A stretch of 20,659 nucleotides of DNA from Thermosulfurimonas sp. Lineage in GTDB: Bacteria; Desulfobacterota; Thermodesulfobacteria; Thermodesulfobacteriales; Thermodesulfobacteriaceae. Shown piece after piece: positions 5,906 to 13,232 of this stretch. The notes under the pieces were generated by a model. It saw only the letters and a list, made by a program, of their open reading frames with translations, ran no database searches and had not been told where the DNA came from. Location: positions 1 through 20,659 of the forward strand of contig WFPH01000207.1 in the NCBI GenBank assembly GCA_015487645.1. The letters are read 5' to 3'. Position numbers and translations under genes: made by a program. Numbering within the stretch: the stretch's first letter is position 1; every line of letters starts with the position of its first letter.

Positions 5906-6825
5906 GGGTCTCGGTTACAGATCGTTGCAACCTGCGATGTCTTTACTGCAGTCACAACCATTTTGAGTGGCTCCCTCCGGAGGAGATCCTCTCTTATGAG
6001 GAAATCTACCGGGTGGTTAAAGCGGCGGTCTCTCTCGGGCTTGAGCGGGTGCGGCTGACCGGGGGAGAACCCCTGGTGAGGAAAGATTTTGTTCAGCTGG
6101 TGGAGCTGCTTTCCGGGATTGAAGGGCTCCGGGATCTTTCCCTCACCACCAACGGTCTTCTTCTATCGGATATGGCCCGGGCCCTCAAAGAAGCCGGCCT
6201 TCACCGGGTGAACGTAAGTCTCGACACCCTTCGTGCGGATAGATTCCAGAAGATTACGGGTCTGGATGGCCTCTCGCGGGTCCTGGCCGGGATCGAGGCC
6301 GCTTTATCGGCGGGACTTCGGCCGGTTAAGATCAACACTGTGATCATGCGAGGGCTCAACGAAGATGAGATCCCGGAGATGGTTCGCTGGACGCTTTCCG
6401 AACCCTTGCACCTGCGTTTCATCGAATTCATGCCGGTGGGAGAAGGGGCGGACTGGGGGCCGGAGCGGTTCGTGCCCCTCAGCGAGATCATGGAAAGGGC
6501 CTCCGAGGTGGGCGAGCTTCAGCCGGCAGCCCTCGAGGGAGGGGGGCCGGCGAGGGTCTTCCGTCTTCCCGGAGCCCGGGGCACGGTGGGGTTCATTGCG
6601 GCTCTCAGCGAACACTTCTGCGGGAGCTGCAACCGTCTGAGGCTTACCCCCGAAGGTCGCCTGCGGTTCTGTCTTTTCTCCGATCGGGAATTTGACCTGC
6701 GTCCGTACCTGAACCAGGGAGAGGAGGTTTTACGGCAAGCTTTGCTCGAAGCTATTCGACATAAACCGGCTTCTCGATTGGACTCGGAGACTCCGAAGCG
6801 GGTCATGAGGAGTATAGGCGGATGA
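5866..6825 (+). CDS. moaA: GTP 3',8-cyclase MoaA
   Basis: Radical SAM enzyme that, with MoaC, converts GTP to cyclic pyranopterin monophosphate, the first step of molybdenum/tungsten cofactor synthesis. The length is 319 residues. The N-terminal SAM cluster is C21-x3-C25-x2-C28 (CNLRCLYC), with TGGEP at 65-69. The second, substrate-binding cluster is C252-x2-C255-x13-C269. The C-terminal GG tail needed for activity is present (RSIGG). The start is supported by the family-typical MLIDNYGRRIRYLRVSVTDRC, with AAGGAA about 10 bases upstream. It overlaps DUF4416 by 40 bases and the aminotransferase by 4 (ATGA). MoaC and the other molybdopterin genes are not in the window. Confidence 0.96.
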   Translation: MLIDNYGRRIRYLRVSVTDRCNLRCLYCSHNHFEWLPPEEILSYEEIYRVVKAAVSLGLERVRLTGGEPLVRKDFVQLVELLSGIEGLRDLSLTTNGLLLSDMARALKEAGLHRVNVSLDTLRADRFQKITGLDGLSRVLAGIEAALSAGLRPVKINTVIMRGLNEDEIPEMVRWTLSEPLHLRFIEFMPVGEGADWGPERFVPLSEIMERASEVGELQPAALEGGGPARVFRLPGARGTVGFIAALSEHFCGSCNRLRLTPEGRLRFCLFSDREFDLRPYLNQGEEVLRQALLEAIRHKPASRLDSETPKRVMRSIGG

Positions 6826-8105
6826 TTGACAAATTGCGTGGAGAGGGGCAATATCAGGGTTCAACCTCCCAGATGGTTTCGGAAAGGATGGGGTTTCCTC
6901 CGGTAAAACCGGCCAGAAGGACGGAGAAGATCGAGTACGCGGTACGGGACATTGTCCTGACCGCCCAGGAGGCGGCTCGACAGGGCAAAGAACTCCTTTT
7001 TCTCAACATCGGCGACCCCATTCAGTACGATTTCTTCACTCCGCGTCCCATCGTCGAGGCCGCCTGTAAGGCCATGATGGAGAATCTTACCGGTTATTCC
7101 GCTTCGGCCGGGGTGGACGAAGCCATAGAGGCCATCCGGCGGGAGGCTCAGCGGGCCGGGATTGAGTCCGTGGATATCTTCATTACCACCGGGGCCAGTG
7201 AGGCCATCGATTTTGCCCTCACCGCTCTGGTCAACAGCGGCGACAACGTCCTGGTGCCCTATCCCGGTTATCCCCTTTATACGGCCATTCTGGCCAAACT
7301 CGAGGCCGAACCCAACCCTTACTACCTCAAGGAAGAATCCGGCTGGCAGCCTGATCCGGAGGAGATCGAGTCTAGGGTCAACGACCGTACGCGGGCCATC
7401 GTGCTCATCAACCCTAACAATCCCACCGGGGCGGTCTTCAGCCGGGAGGTCCTCCTTGAGATCGCGGAGATCGCCCGGCGACACCGGCTGGTCATTCTTT
7501 CGGACGAGATCTACGACAAGCTGGTCTTCGACGGTGACCGACACTATTCCATCGCGGCTTTGGCTCCGGACATCCCGGTGGTGACCTTCAACGGGCTTTC
7601 CAAGTGTTATCTGGCACCCGGTTTTCGTATAGGGTGGGGGATCGTTTCCGGCCCTCCCGAGGTGGTGAAGGACTACATAGAGGCCATTCATAAGCTGGCC
7701 CGGGCCAGACTTTCCACCAGTCATCCCAAACAGTATGCCATTCCGGTGGCCTTGGAGGGGGACCAGTCTCACCTTCCGGCGGTGCTGGATAAGCTTCGCC
7801 GGCGCCGCGACCTCACCTACAAAATGCTCAATGAGATCCCCGGGATCTCCTGTGTCAAGCCCCGGGGGGCCTTCTACGCTTTCCCTCGCATAGAGGTTCC
7901 GGGAGTCTCGGATCGGGAGTTCGTGCGAGAGTTGATCCTTGAAACCGGGGTGGTGGTGGTCCATGGGAGCGGCTTCGGGGAGGTCCCAGGCACGGCCCAC
8001 TTTCGGGTGGTCTTTCTCCCCCCGGAGGAGGTCCTGGAGAAGGCCTACACGCGCCTGGCTGAGTTTGCGGAGAGGTTTTTCCGGAAACGGGGCCTTACGG
8101 TTTGA
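6822..8105 (+). CDS. Alanine-type aminotransferase (PLP fold type I)
   Basis: A pyridoxal-phosphate aminotransferase of class I/II, 427 residues, closest in my memory to archaeal/bacterial alanine aminotransferases. It would interconvert alanine plus 2-oxoglutarate with pyruvate plus glutamate. Landmarks: EYAVRDIVL and LNIGDP near 38-66, NPNNPTG at 197-203, SDEIYD at 227-232 (D228 for the PLP nitrogen), the Schiff-base lysine K261 in NGLSKCYLAPGFR, R269 for phosphate, and the late HFRVVFLP containing the substrate-carboxylate arginine. GAGGAG lies 9 bases before ATG 6822, and the gene overlaps moaA by ATGA. About 24 residues precede the usual family start, so ATG 6873 or 6888 remain possible. 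The substrate is inferred, not shown. Confidence 0.9.
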   Translation: MIDKLRGEGQYQGSTSQMVSERMGFPPVKPARRTEKIEYAVRDIVLTAQEAARQGKELLFLNIGDPIQYDFFTPRPIVEAACKAMMENLTGYSASAGVDEAIEAIRREAQRAGIESVDIFITTGASEAIDFALTALVNSGDNVLVPYPGYPLYTAILAKLEAEPNPYYLKEESGWQPDPEEIESRVNDRTRAIVLINPNNPTGAVFSREVLLEIAEIARRHRLVILSDEIYDKLVFDGDRHYSIAALAPDIPVVTFNGLSKCYLAPGFRIGWGIVSGPPEVVKDYIEAIHKLARARLSTSHPKQYAIPVALEGDQSHLPAVLDKLRRRRDLTYKMLNEIPGISCVKPRGAFYAFPRIEVPGVSDREFVRELILETGVVVVHGSGFGEVPGTAHFRVVFLPPEEVLEKAYTRLAEFAERFFRKRGLTV

Positions 8106-8790
8106 TTCCGGTATAGATGGTCACCACCCCCAGAGTTAGAGGATAAGCCTCTAGCTCGATAAAACCGGTTTCCTCCAGCCAGGCCAGAACTACCTCCGGA
8201 GCGGCGAAGGCGTAGATGGAACGCGCGAGATAGAGGTAAGCCTCCCGGTCTCCGGTAAGAAGGCCCCCGAGAAGGGGCAGGTAGTTCCGAAGATAGAGGC
8301 GATAGAAGGGAGAGAAGAGAGGGTTTGTCGGGCGGGAGAACTCCAGGATAACCAATTTGCCCCCAGGTTTGAGCACCCGGTGGACCTCAAAGAGTCCCTT
8401 TTTGGGTTGAGCCAGATTGCGCAGGCCGAAGGCCATGGTGGCCCCGTAGAAGGTCTTTTCAGGGAAAGGCAACTCTTCGGCGTCTCCACAGACCGGCTGG
8501 ATCAGTCTCCGCAGAAGATCTTTTCGCAGACGCCACTGGCCGTAGAGGAGCATTTCCGGGGTGATATCTAGGGCAACTACCGGGCGAGGAACCTGGCGGA
8601 CGATCTCTCGGGCCAGAGTAAGGGTGCCGGCGCAGAGGTCCAGAATGGGGCCGGGGTAATCCCGAAGTTCCGCGGCCGTCCGCCTGCGCCAGTAAGCATC
8701 CCTTCCAAAACTCCCCAGCCGATTGACCAGATCGTAGCGCCGCGTGACCCGGGAGAACTTCTCTCTCACGAAGTGCTTCTTATCTTTCAT
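8095..8790 (-). CDS. menG: Demethylmenaquinone methyltransferase
   Basis: A SAM-dependent C-methyltransferase of the UbiE/MenG family, 231 residues, for the last step of menaquinone synthesis. Family signatures: RYDLVNRLGSFGRDAYWRR near 18-37, the post-III segment FGLRNLAQPKKGL, and RVLKPGGKLVILEFSRP. SAM motif I reads ILDLCAGTLTLA; the usual GTG is GTL, which loses the second glycine. The fold otherwise looks intact, so I infer activity. GGAG lies 5 bases before the ATG. It is the last gene of the mqn operon, overlapping mqnA by ATGA, which supports menaquinone rather than ubiquinone. The 3' end overlaps the convergent aminotransferase by 11 bases. Confidence 0.9.
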   Translation of the reverse strand: MKDKKHFVREKFSRVTRRYDLVNRLGSFGRDAYWRRRTAAELRDYPGPILDLCAGTLTLAREIVRQVPRPVVALDITPEMLLYGQWRLRKDLLRRLIQPVCGDAEELPFPEKTFYGATMAFGLRNLAQPKKGLFEVHRVLKPGGKLVILEFSRPTNPLFSPFYRLYLRNYLPLLGGLLTGDREAYLYLARSIYAFAAPEVVLAWLEETGFIELEAYPLTLGVVTIYTGIKP

Positions 8791-9593
8791 GAAAGCTCCA
8801 CGAAGTCTAAATCCTCAAATTCCTGAATTTCCCCTCGGCGGGCCAGATGCCGGAAGAAGACCCGGAGGGCTTCCTGTTTCAACCCCGAAAGATCATATTC
8901 CAGGCCCAGGAGATAGCTCAAGGCCTCAGCCGAACTGAGCTCCGGAGGGCGGTCTTCGGCAATCTCCCGGAGGTGGGCCAGGCCTGCAGCTCGGGAAAGA
9001 TAGAGGGCTTCGGCCAGGGCCCGGAGGGTTTTCCGAAAGGCGATCGCGGCCGTTTTCCTGACCGCCATGACCGCGAAAACGAAAGGCAATCCAGTCTTTT
9101 CCGTCCATATGCCCCCGAGATCAAGGAGATTCGGGAAGGGAGGGGTTTTTCGAAGGCTAAGGGCCTCGTCTCCAATGGCGAGATAGCCGGCATCCTGAGG
9201 GCCGGCCCGGCCCGTACAATATCGGGGTTTTAGGCCGTAAAAATCTTCGAGGAGGAGTTTTAGGAGGGCCACCGAGGTGGCACTCTCCGGGGTGAGGGCC
9301 ACGGTCTGGCCGGAGAGGGCCTTAAGAGGCCCACGGTAGAAGAAAAGCACGCTTCCCACCCGACCGGTGGCGCTGATGCTCACATCCGGTAAAAGCGCTA
9401 AATCTTTCTGGTTTTTGGCATAGGCCAGCGAGGAGATTAGCCCGGCCTCAAGTTCCCCTTTAGCGATGAGGCGATTCAGGATGGCCGGGGGAGCGTAAAG
9501 AATTTCGATCTCGGAGGGGAGAAGTTCCTCAAGTCGGTAGCGCAGGGGCGCGGTGTTGAAGTAACTCACCAACCCCAGTCTAAAATTCGGCAT
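8787..9593 (-). CDS. mqnA: Chorismate dehydratase MqnA
   Basis: Removes water from chorismate to give 3-[(1-carboxyvinyl)oxy]benzoate, the entry step of the futalosine menaquinone route. The 268-residue protein has the periplasmic-binding-protein fold typical of MqnA. Visible family segments: RLGLVSYFNTAPLRY at the start, GELEAGLISSLAYA, VSISATGRVGSVLFFYRGP, and YLAIGDEAL. I chose ATG 9593, where the family sequence begins (MPNFRLGLVSYFN). The open frame runs on to 9656, but those 21 residues lie inside mqnX and do not resemble the family. GGAGG lies 9 bases upstream of 9593. The gene overlaps mqnX by 14 bases and menG by 4, so translation is probably coupled. Confidence 0.93.
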   Translation of the reverse strand: MPNFRLGLVSYFNTAPLRYRLEELLPSEIEILYAPPAILNRLIAKGELEAGLISSLAYAKNQKDLALLPDVSISATGRVGSVLFFYRGPLKALSGQTVALTPESATSVALLKLLLEDFYGLKPRYCTGRAGPQDAGYLAIGDEALSLRKTPPFPNLLDLGGIWTEKTGLPFVFAVMAVRKTAAIAFRKTLRALAEALYLSRAAGLAHLREIAEDRPPELSSAEALSYLLGLEYDLSGLKQEALRVFFRHLARRGEIQEFEDLDFVELS

Positions 9594-10794
9594 AGATGCG
9601 GGCCTCCACTTTTTTAGGACCCTCAAGGAGGTTCCGCAAGGGGTCGCGGCCGCCAAGAGGGCCCGAAAGGGCGATCATCTCCGGTCGAAAGCCTTCGGCC
9701 AGGGCCCCGAGGTCCGTCCTTCCAAGAGCTTCGGCTCCCCAGAGGGTACCCATGAGAAAATAGATCTCCGGGGGAAGGGAGGGATAGGCGTGATAGAGAG
9801 CCTCCATTTCGGCCAGGATCGAGAGACGGTCGTTGCTGGCCAGGCTATCGGTGCCCAGGCAGGGCCGGAGCCCGGCCTGTAAGAGATCCGGAAGCGGTGG
9901 CAAGCCCACCCCTAGGAAGATGTTGCTCCGGGGGCAGAGGCAGGGTCGAGCCCGCCGACGGGCCAGAATCTCAATGTCCTGCGGGCTTACCTGGACCACG
10001 TGCACGCAAATGGTTCGTTCGTCCAGGACTCCCAGACGATCCAGATAGGCCACCGGAGTGAGCCCCGGGGCCCGGAAGCCAGGCTGGAATTGTCCCCGTT
10101 CTTCGAGCAGGAGACGAATGGGGCCGCTTCCGTCCTGAAGGAACAGGGTTTCCTCCGGGGATTCCGCCACGTGGATGGAAAAGGGGCGGCCTTTGCGGCG
10201 TGTCCAGCTTTTGATGGCCTGAATGAGAACCGGCGAGACGGTGTAAGGGGCGTGGGGAGAAAGAGCATAGATCACCCGGGTCTGAGGAAGGCCTTTGAGA
10301 AAGTCCTTGAGTTCCGCCGTCCCCCGAAAATCGATGATCTCCCGAAAGTAGACCGTGAAAAAGGGGGCCTCGTGGAGGAGTCCCAGGGTTAGACCGGTGT
10401 TTCCCACTTCTCCGAGGAGACCGACGCCCTCCCGCCAGAGCTCCCGTAGGGCTTCGCCAGCGGCCTTGCGGACTTCTTCCAGGGAGAACTCGGCTCGTTG
10501 CCGGATGAGAGCCTTCACCCAGGCTACGAAGGAACCCGTGGGGGTAAGTCGGAAACGCATGACGGAGAGTTCAAGATGGGTATGCACGTTGGCCAGGGCC
10601 GGAAGCAGGGCCACTTCTCCCAGATCCACGGTGCGACCGGAGAACTCGCGACGTAAAGCGAGGTAAGGGCCTACGGCCGCAATTCGCCCGCCTTTTACCC
10701 CCACGGCCCCGTTCTCCAGAGGAGGGCCTTTCATGGGAAGAATCAGACGGGCCCGGAAAAGAACCGGTTCACGGGAGACGGGATATTCTTCCAT
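9580..10794 (-). CDS. mqnX: Aminofutalosine deaminase (amidohydrolase)
   Basis: A 404-residue metal-dependent amidohydrolase. By context and family it is the deaminase turning 6-amino-6-deoxyfutalosine into futalosine. The amidohydrolase metal and catalytic residues are all visible: H71 and H73 (ANVHTHLELS), H208 and E211 (IHVAESPEE), H265 (CVHVVQVS) and D316 (GTDSLASND), plus SPHAPYTVS at 179-187. Sequence alone could also fit related S-adenosylhomocysteine/guanine-type deaminases; its place between mqnC and mqnA makes MqnX much more likely. The ATG follows the mqnC stop with no gap (TAA then ATG) and no Shine-Dalgarno is evident, so translational coupling is likely. Its presence predicts that futalosine hydrolase MqnB is encoded elsewhere in the genome. 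Confidence 0.85.
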   Translation of the reverse strand: MEEYPVSREPVLFRARLILPMKGPPLENGAVGVKGGRIAAVGPYLALRREFSGRTVDLGEVALLPALANVHTHLELSVMRFRLTPTGSFVAWVKALIRQRAEFSLEEVRKAAGEALRELWREGVGLLGEVGNTGLTLGLLHEAPFFTVYFREIIDFRGTAELKDFLKGLPQTRVIYALSPHAPYTVSPVLIQAIKSWTRRKGRPFSIHVAESPEETLFLQDGSGPIRLLLEERGQFQPGFRAPGLTPVAYLDRLGVLDERTICVHVVQVSPQDIEILARRRARPCLCPRSNIFLGVGLPPLPDLLQAGLRPCLGTDSLASNDRLSILAEMEALYHAYPSLPPEIYFLMGTLWGAEALGRTDLGALAEGFRPEMIALSGPLGGRDPLRNLLEGPKKVEARIYAEF

Positions 10795-11862
10795 TTACGT
10801 CATCAGGGTGTAGTCCATGCGGCGCCGACGGGGCTCGTAGCCGGCCTCCCGGATGATTCGACAGATCTCCTTCTCGGAGAGCCGGTGGGAGACCCCCGCG
10901 GCGGCTACCACGTTCTCCTCGATCATGGTGCTTCCGAAGTCGTTGGCCCCGAACTCGAGCGCCACCTGGGCCACCTTGGGCCCCTGGGTAACCCAGGAGG
11001 CCTGGAGATTGGGGACGTTGTCGAGCACGATCCGCGAAAGGGCCAGGGTCTTGAGGTACTCCACCGGGGTGGCCTTGGGCACGGGGAGGGCGGTGTTGCC
11101 GGGTTGGAAGGGCCAGGGGATGAAGGCGGTAAAACCTCCGGTCTCGTCCTGAAGCTCCCGGATGCGGAGGAGATGTTCCACACGTTCCTCGAGGGTTTCA
11201 AGGTGGCCGAACATCATGGTAGCCGTAGTTTTTAGACCCAGACGATGGGCCGTACGCATGACCGAGAGCCATTCTTCTGCGGAACATTTGTTGGGGGAGA
11301 TCTTTTTTCGCACCCGGTCCACCAGGATTTCGGCTCCGCCTCCGGGAATGGAATCGAGCCCGGCAGCGATGAGGCGACGCAGAACCTCTTCCACACTCAG
11401 GCCTTCCTTGCGAGCAAAAAAGACGATCTCCGGAGGAGAAAACCCGTGCACGTGAACCTGAGGGAAACGTTCCTTGATGAAAGCCAGCATCTCCTCGTAG
11501 TAGGAGAGAGGCAGATCCGGGTGGAGCCCTCCCTGAAGAAGGATCTGATAACCTCCAAGGGCCAGGGTCTCCTCGATCTTTCGGGCCAGCTCCTCGAAAG
11601 AAAGCAGATACCCTCCGGGGTCTCCCGGAGACCGATAGTAGGCGCAAAACTTGCACCCCGAGACGCAGATGTTGGTATAGTTGATGTTTCGGTCCACGAT
11701 ATAGGTTACGATGGGCTCGGGATGCAGGCGCCAGCGGATCTCACGGGCCAGCATCCCTAGCTGGAAAAGGTCTGCGTCAAAGAGGGCCAGGGCCTCCCTG
11801 CGGCCCAAACGCTCCCCGGCCAGCACCTTTTCGGCGATTTCTGGAAAGGAGGGCCTTTCCAT
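10795..11862 (-). CDS. mqnC: Cyclic dehypoxanthinyl futalosine synthase MqnC
   Basis: Radical SAM enzyme that cyclises dehypoxanthine futalosine in menaquinone synthesis, 355 residues. The SAM cluster motif is C66-x3-C70-x2-C73 (NICVSGCKFCAYYR). Other MqnC-typical segments are ILLQGGLHPDLPL, GFSPPEI, DSIPGGGAEILVDRVR, TTATMMFGHLET and FGANDFGSTMIEENVV, which separate it from MqnE. Two in-frame ATGs exist, 11874 and 11862. I chose 11862 because the best promoter has its -10 box over the first ATG, so the message would begin after it. Neither has a Shine-Dalgarno. It is the first gene of mqnC-mqnX-mqnA-menG. Confidence 0.93.
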   Translation of the reverse strand: MERPSFPEIAEKVLAGERLGRREALALFDADLFQLGMLAREIRWRLHPEPIVTYIVDRNINYTNICVSGCKFCAYYRSPGDPGGYLLSFEELARKIEETLALGGYQILLQGGLHPDLPLSYYEEMLAFIKERFPQVHVHGFSPPEIVFFARKEGLSVEEVLRRLIAAGLDSIPGGGAEILVDRVRKKISPNKCSAEEWLSVMRTAHRLGLKTTATMMFGHLETLEERVEHLLRIRELQDETGGFTAFIPWPFQPGNTALPVPKATPVEYLKTLALSRIVLDNVPNLQASWVTQGPKVAQVALEFGANDFGSTMIEENVVAAAGVSHRLSEKEICRIIREAGYEPRRRRMDYTLMT

Positions 11863-11874
11863 GGTAATTACCAT
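11861..11874. promoter_or_regulatory. 14-bp palindrome at mqnC start, possible operator
   Basis: ATGGTAATTACCAT is a perfect 14-bp palindrome covering both candidate ATGs of mqnC and the expected start of transcription. A dimeric repressor site is one reading. No repressor gene is adjacent, so this is only suggestive. Confidence 0.4.
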
Positions 11875-11900
11875 TTAACAGTCGCCCGGAGGGGCGTCAA
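11873..11900 (-). promoter_or_regulatory. Promoter of the mqn operon
   Basis: On the minus strand: TTGACG (11900-11895, 5 of 6), a 16-base spacer and TTAAAT (11878-11873, 4 of 6). The spacer contains a CGCCC/GGGCG hairpin sequence. The start of transcription would fall about 11862-11867, giving a leaderless or nearly leaderless mqnC message and overlapping the palindrome at 11861-11874. Confidence 0.5.
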
Positions 11901-11914
11901 CAAAGGCGGAAACC

Positions 11915-13219
11915 ATGGGAAAGGGACAGCGACGAAACGAGTGGCCTCCTGAGGACTGGTTCGGGAAGTTCTATCTGGCCGATCTGCACGTGCACAGCCG
12001 TTTCAGCCGGGCTACGAGCCGGGAGATGGGAGTGCCGGCGCTGGCCCGGGTGGCCCGGGAAAAGGGCCTGGCTCTGGTGGGTACCGGGGATTTTACCCAT
12101 CCGGAATACTTCAAGGAGCTTTGCGAACTCCTTGAGCCCGCTCCGGAAGAAGGACTCTATGTCTATCGGGAGGACCCTGAAGGGCCCCGTTTCATCCTCT
12201 CGGCCGAAGTTTCCAATATCTTCTCCCAGAACCACCGCAAGAATCGCCGGATACATACTTTGATCCTGGCCCCCTCGCTTGAGGTGGTCCGGGAGATCAA
12301 CCTGGCCCTTTCACGGCTAGGGGATCTCTCCGCGGATGGACGCCCTACCTTCGGCTTTCCGGTAAAGAAACTGGTTCGCCTGCTGCGAGAAATCTCTCCC
12401 GAGATCATCATCATTCCCGCTCATGCCTGGACTCCCTGGTACTCCGTATTCGGTTCCTTTTCAGGGTTCGATTCCGTGGAGGAGTGTTTCGAGGAGGAAA
12501 CCGAACATATTTGGGCCCTGGAGACGGGGCTTTCTTCCGATCCGGAGATGAACTGGCGGGTTTCGACTCTGGATCGTTACACCCTGGTCTCAAACTCCGA
12601 TGCCCATTCTCCGGCCAAGCTCGGCCGGGAGGCCAACGCCTTCTGGTATCCCATGAGCTATCCTGATATCCTCAAGGCCCTGAGGACCGGGAACCTGGCC
12701 TTCACCATCGAGTTTTATCCCGAGGAAGGTAAATATCACTTCGATGGCCACCGGGCCTGTGGCGTGCTCTTTCCTCCGGCTGAGACCCGGGCCCACGGAG
12801 GGAAGTGCCCGGTCTGTGGAGGCTCCCTCACGGTGGGTGTCATGCACCGGGTGGAAGAACTGGCCGATCGTCCCGAGGGCTATCGGCCCGAGGGCAAGCC
12901 CCTTTCAGTGCACCTTGTGCCCCTGGAGGAGATTATCGCGGAGGCCCTAGGAGTGGGCCCTCAGAGCAAGCAGGTGAAGCGAACCTATCGGCAACTGGTG
13001 GATCTTGGCGGAAGCGAGTTTGCTCTGCTTCTCGAAAAGCCCCTTTCGGAGCTTGCGGCCTTCGTGCCTGAACGCATTCTTGAGGGCCTGCGGAGGGTGA
13101 GAGAAGGGCGGGTTTTCGTCCGTCCGGGCTACGATGGGGTCTATGGGGTGGTTTCCATCTTCGGGGAGGAAGATTCTACAGAAATGAAGGATCTTCCTCG
13201 CCAGCAAAGCCTCTTTTAG
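11915..13219 (+). CDS. EndoQ-like deaminated-DNA endonuclease
   Basis: A 434-residue PHP-domain protein resembling endonuclease Q of Thermococcales, which nicks DNA 5' of uracil, hypoxanthine, xanthine and abasic sites. PHP metal ligands visible: H25 and H27 (ADLHVHS), D59/H62 (GTGDFTHPE), E98 (LSAEVSN), H114, H170 (IIPAHAW), D219 and H221 (SNSDAHSP). A zinc-finger region follows: H265/H269, C272, C288 and C291 (CPVCGGSLT), then GVMHRVEELADRP, a diagnostic EndoQ string. The C-terminus is DLPRQQSLF; QQSLF resembles the beta-clamp-binding pentapeptide. Such genes are often mislabelled as UvrD-type helicases. The start ATG has only a weak AGGCGG upstream. It diverges from mqnC and converges on mscS with a 13-base gap. 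Confidence 0.88.
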   Translation: MGKGQRRNEWPPEDWFGKFYLADLHVHSRFSRATSREMGVPALARVAREKGLALVGTGDFTHPEYFKELCELLEPAPEEGLYVYREDPEGPRFILSAEVSNIFSQNHRKNRRIHTLILAPSLEVVREINLALSRLGDLSADGRPTFGFPVKKLVRLLREISPEIIIIPAHAWTPWYSVFGSFSGFDSVEECFEEETEHIWALETGLSSDPEMNWRVSTLDRYTLVSNSDAHSPAKLGREANAFWYPMSYPDILKALRTGNLAFTIEFYPEEGKYHFDGHRACGVLFPPAETRAHGGKCPVCGGSLTVGVMHRVEELADRPEGYRPEGKPLSVHLVPLEEIIAEALGVGPQSKQVKRTYRQLVDLGGSEFALLLEKPLSELAAFVPERILEGLRRVREGRVFVRPGYDGVYGVVSIFGEEDSTEMKDLPRQQSLF

Positions 13220-13232
13220 AGTTTGGGAACTT

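Noticed and set aside
6861..8000. 379-codon minus-strand open frame opposite the aminotransferase
   Set aside because: The plus-strand frame carries all PLP-enzyme motifs. The antisense product is low-complexity in character with no recognisable domain.
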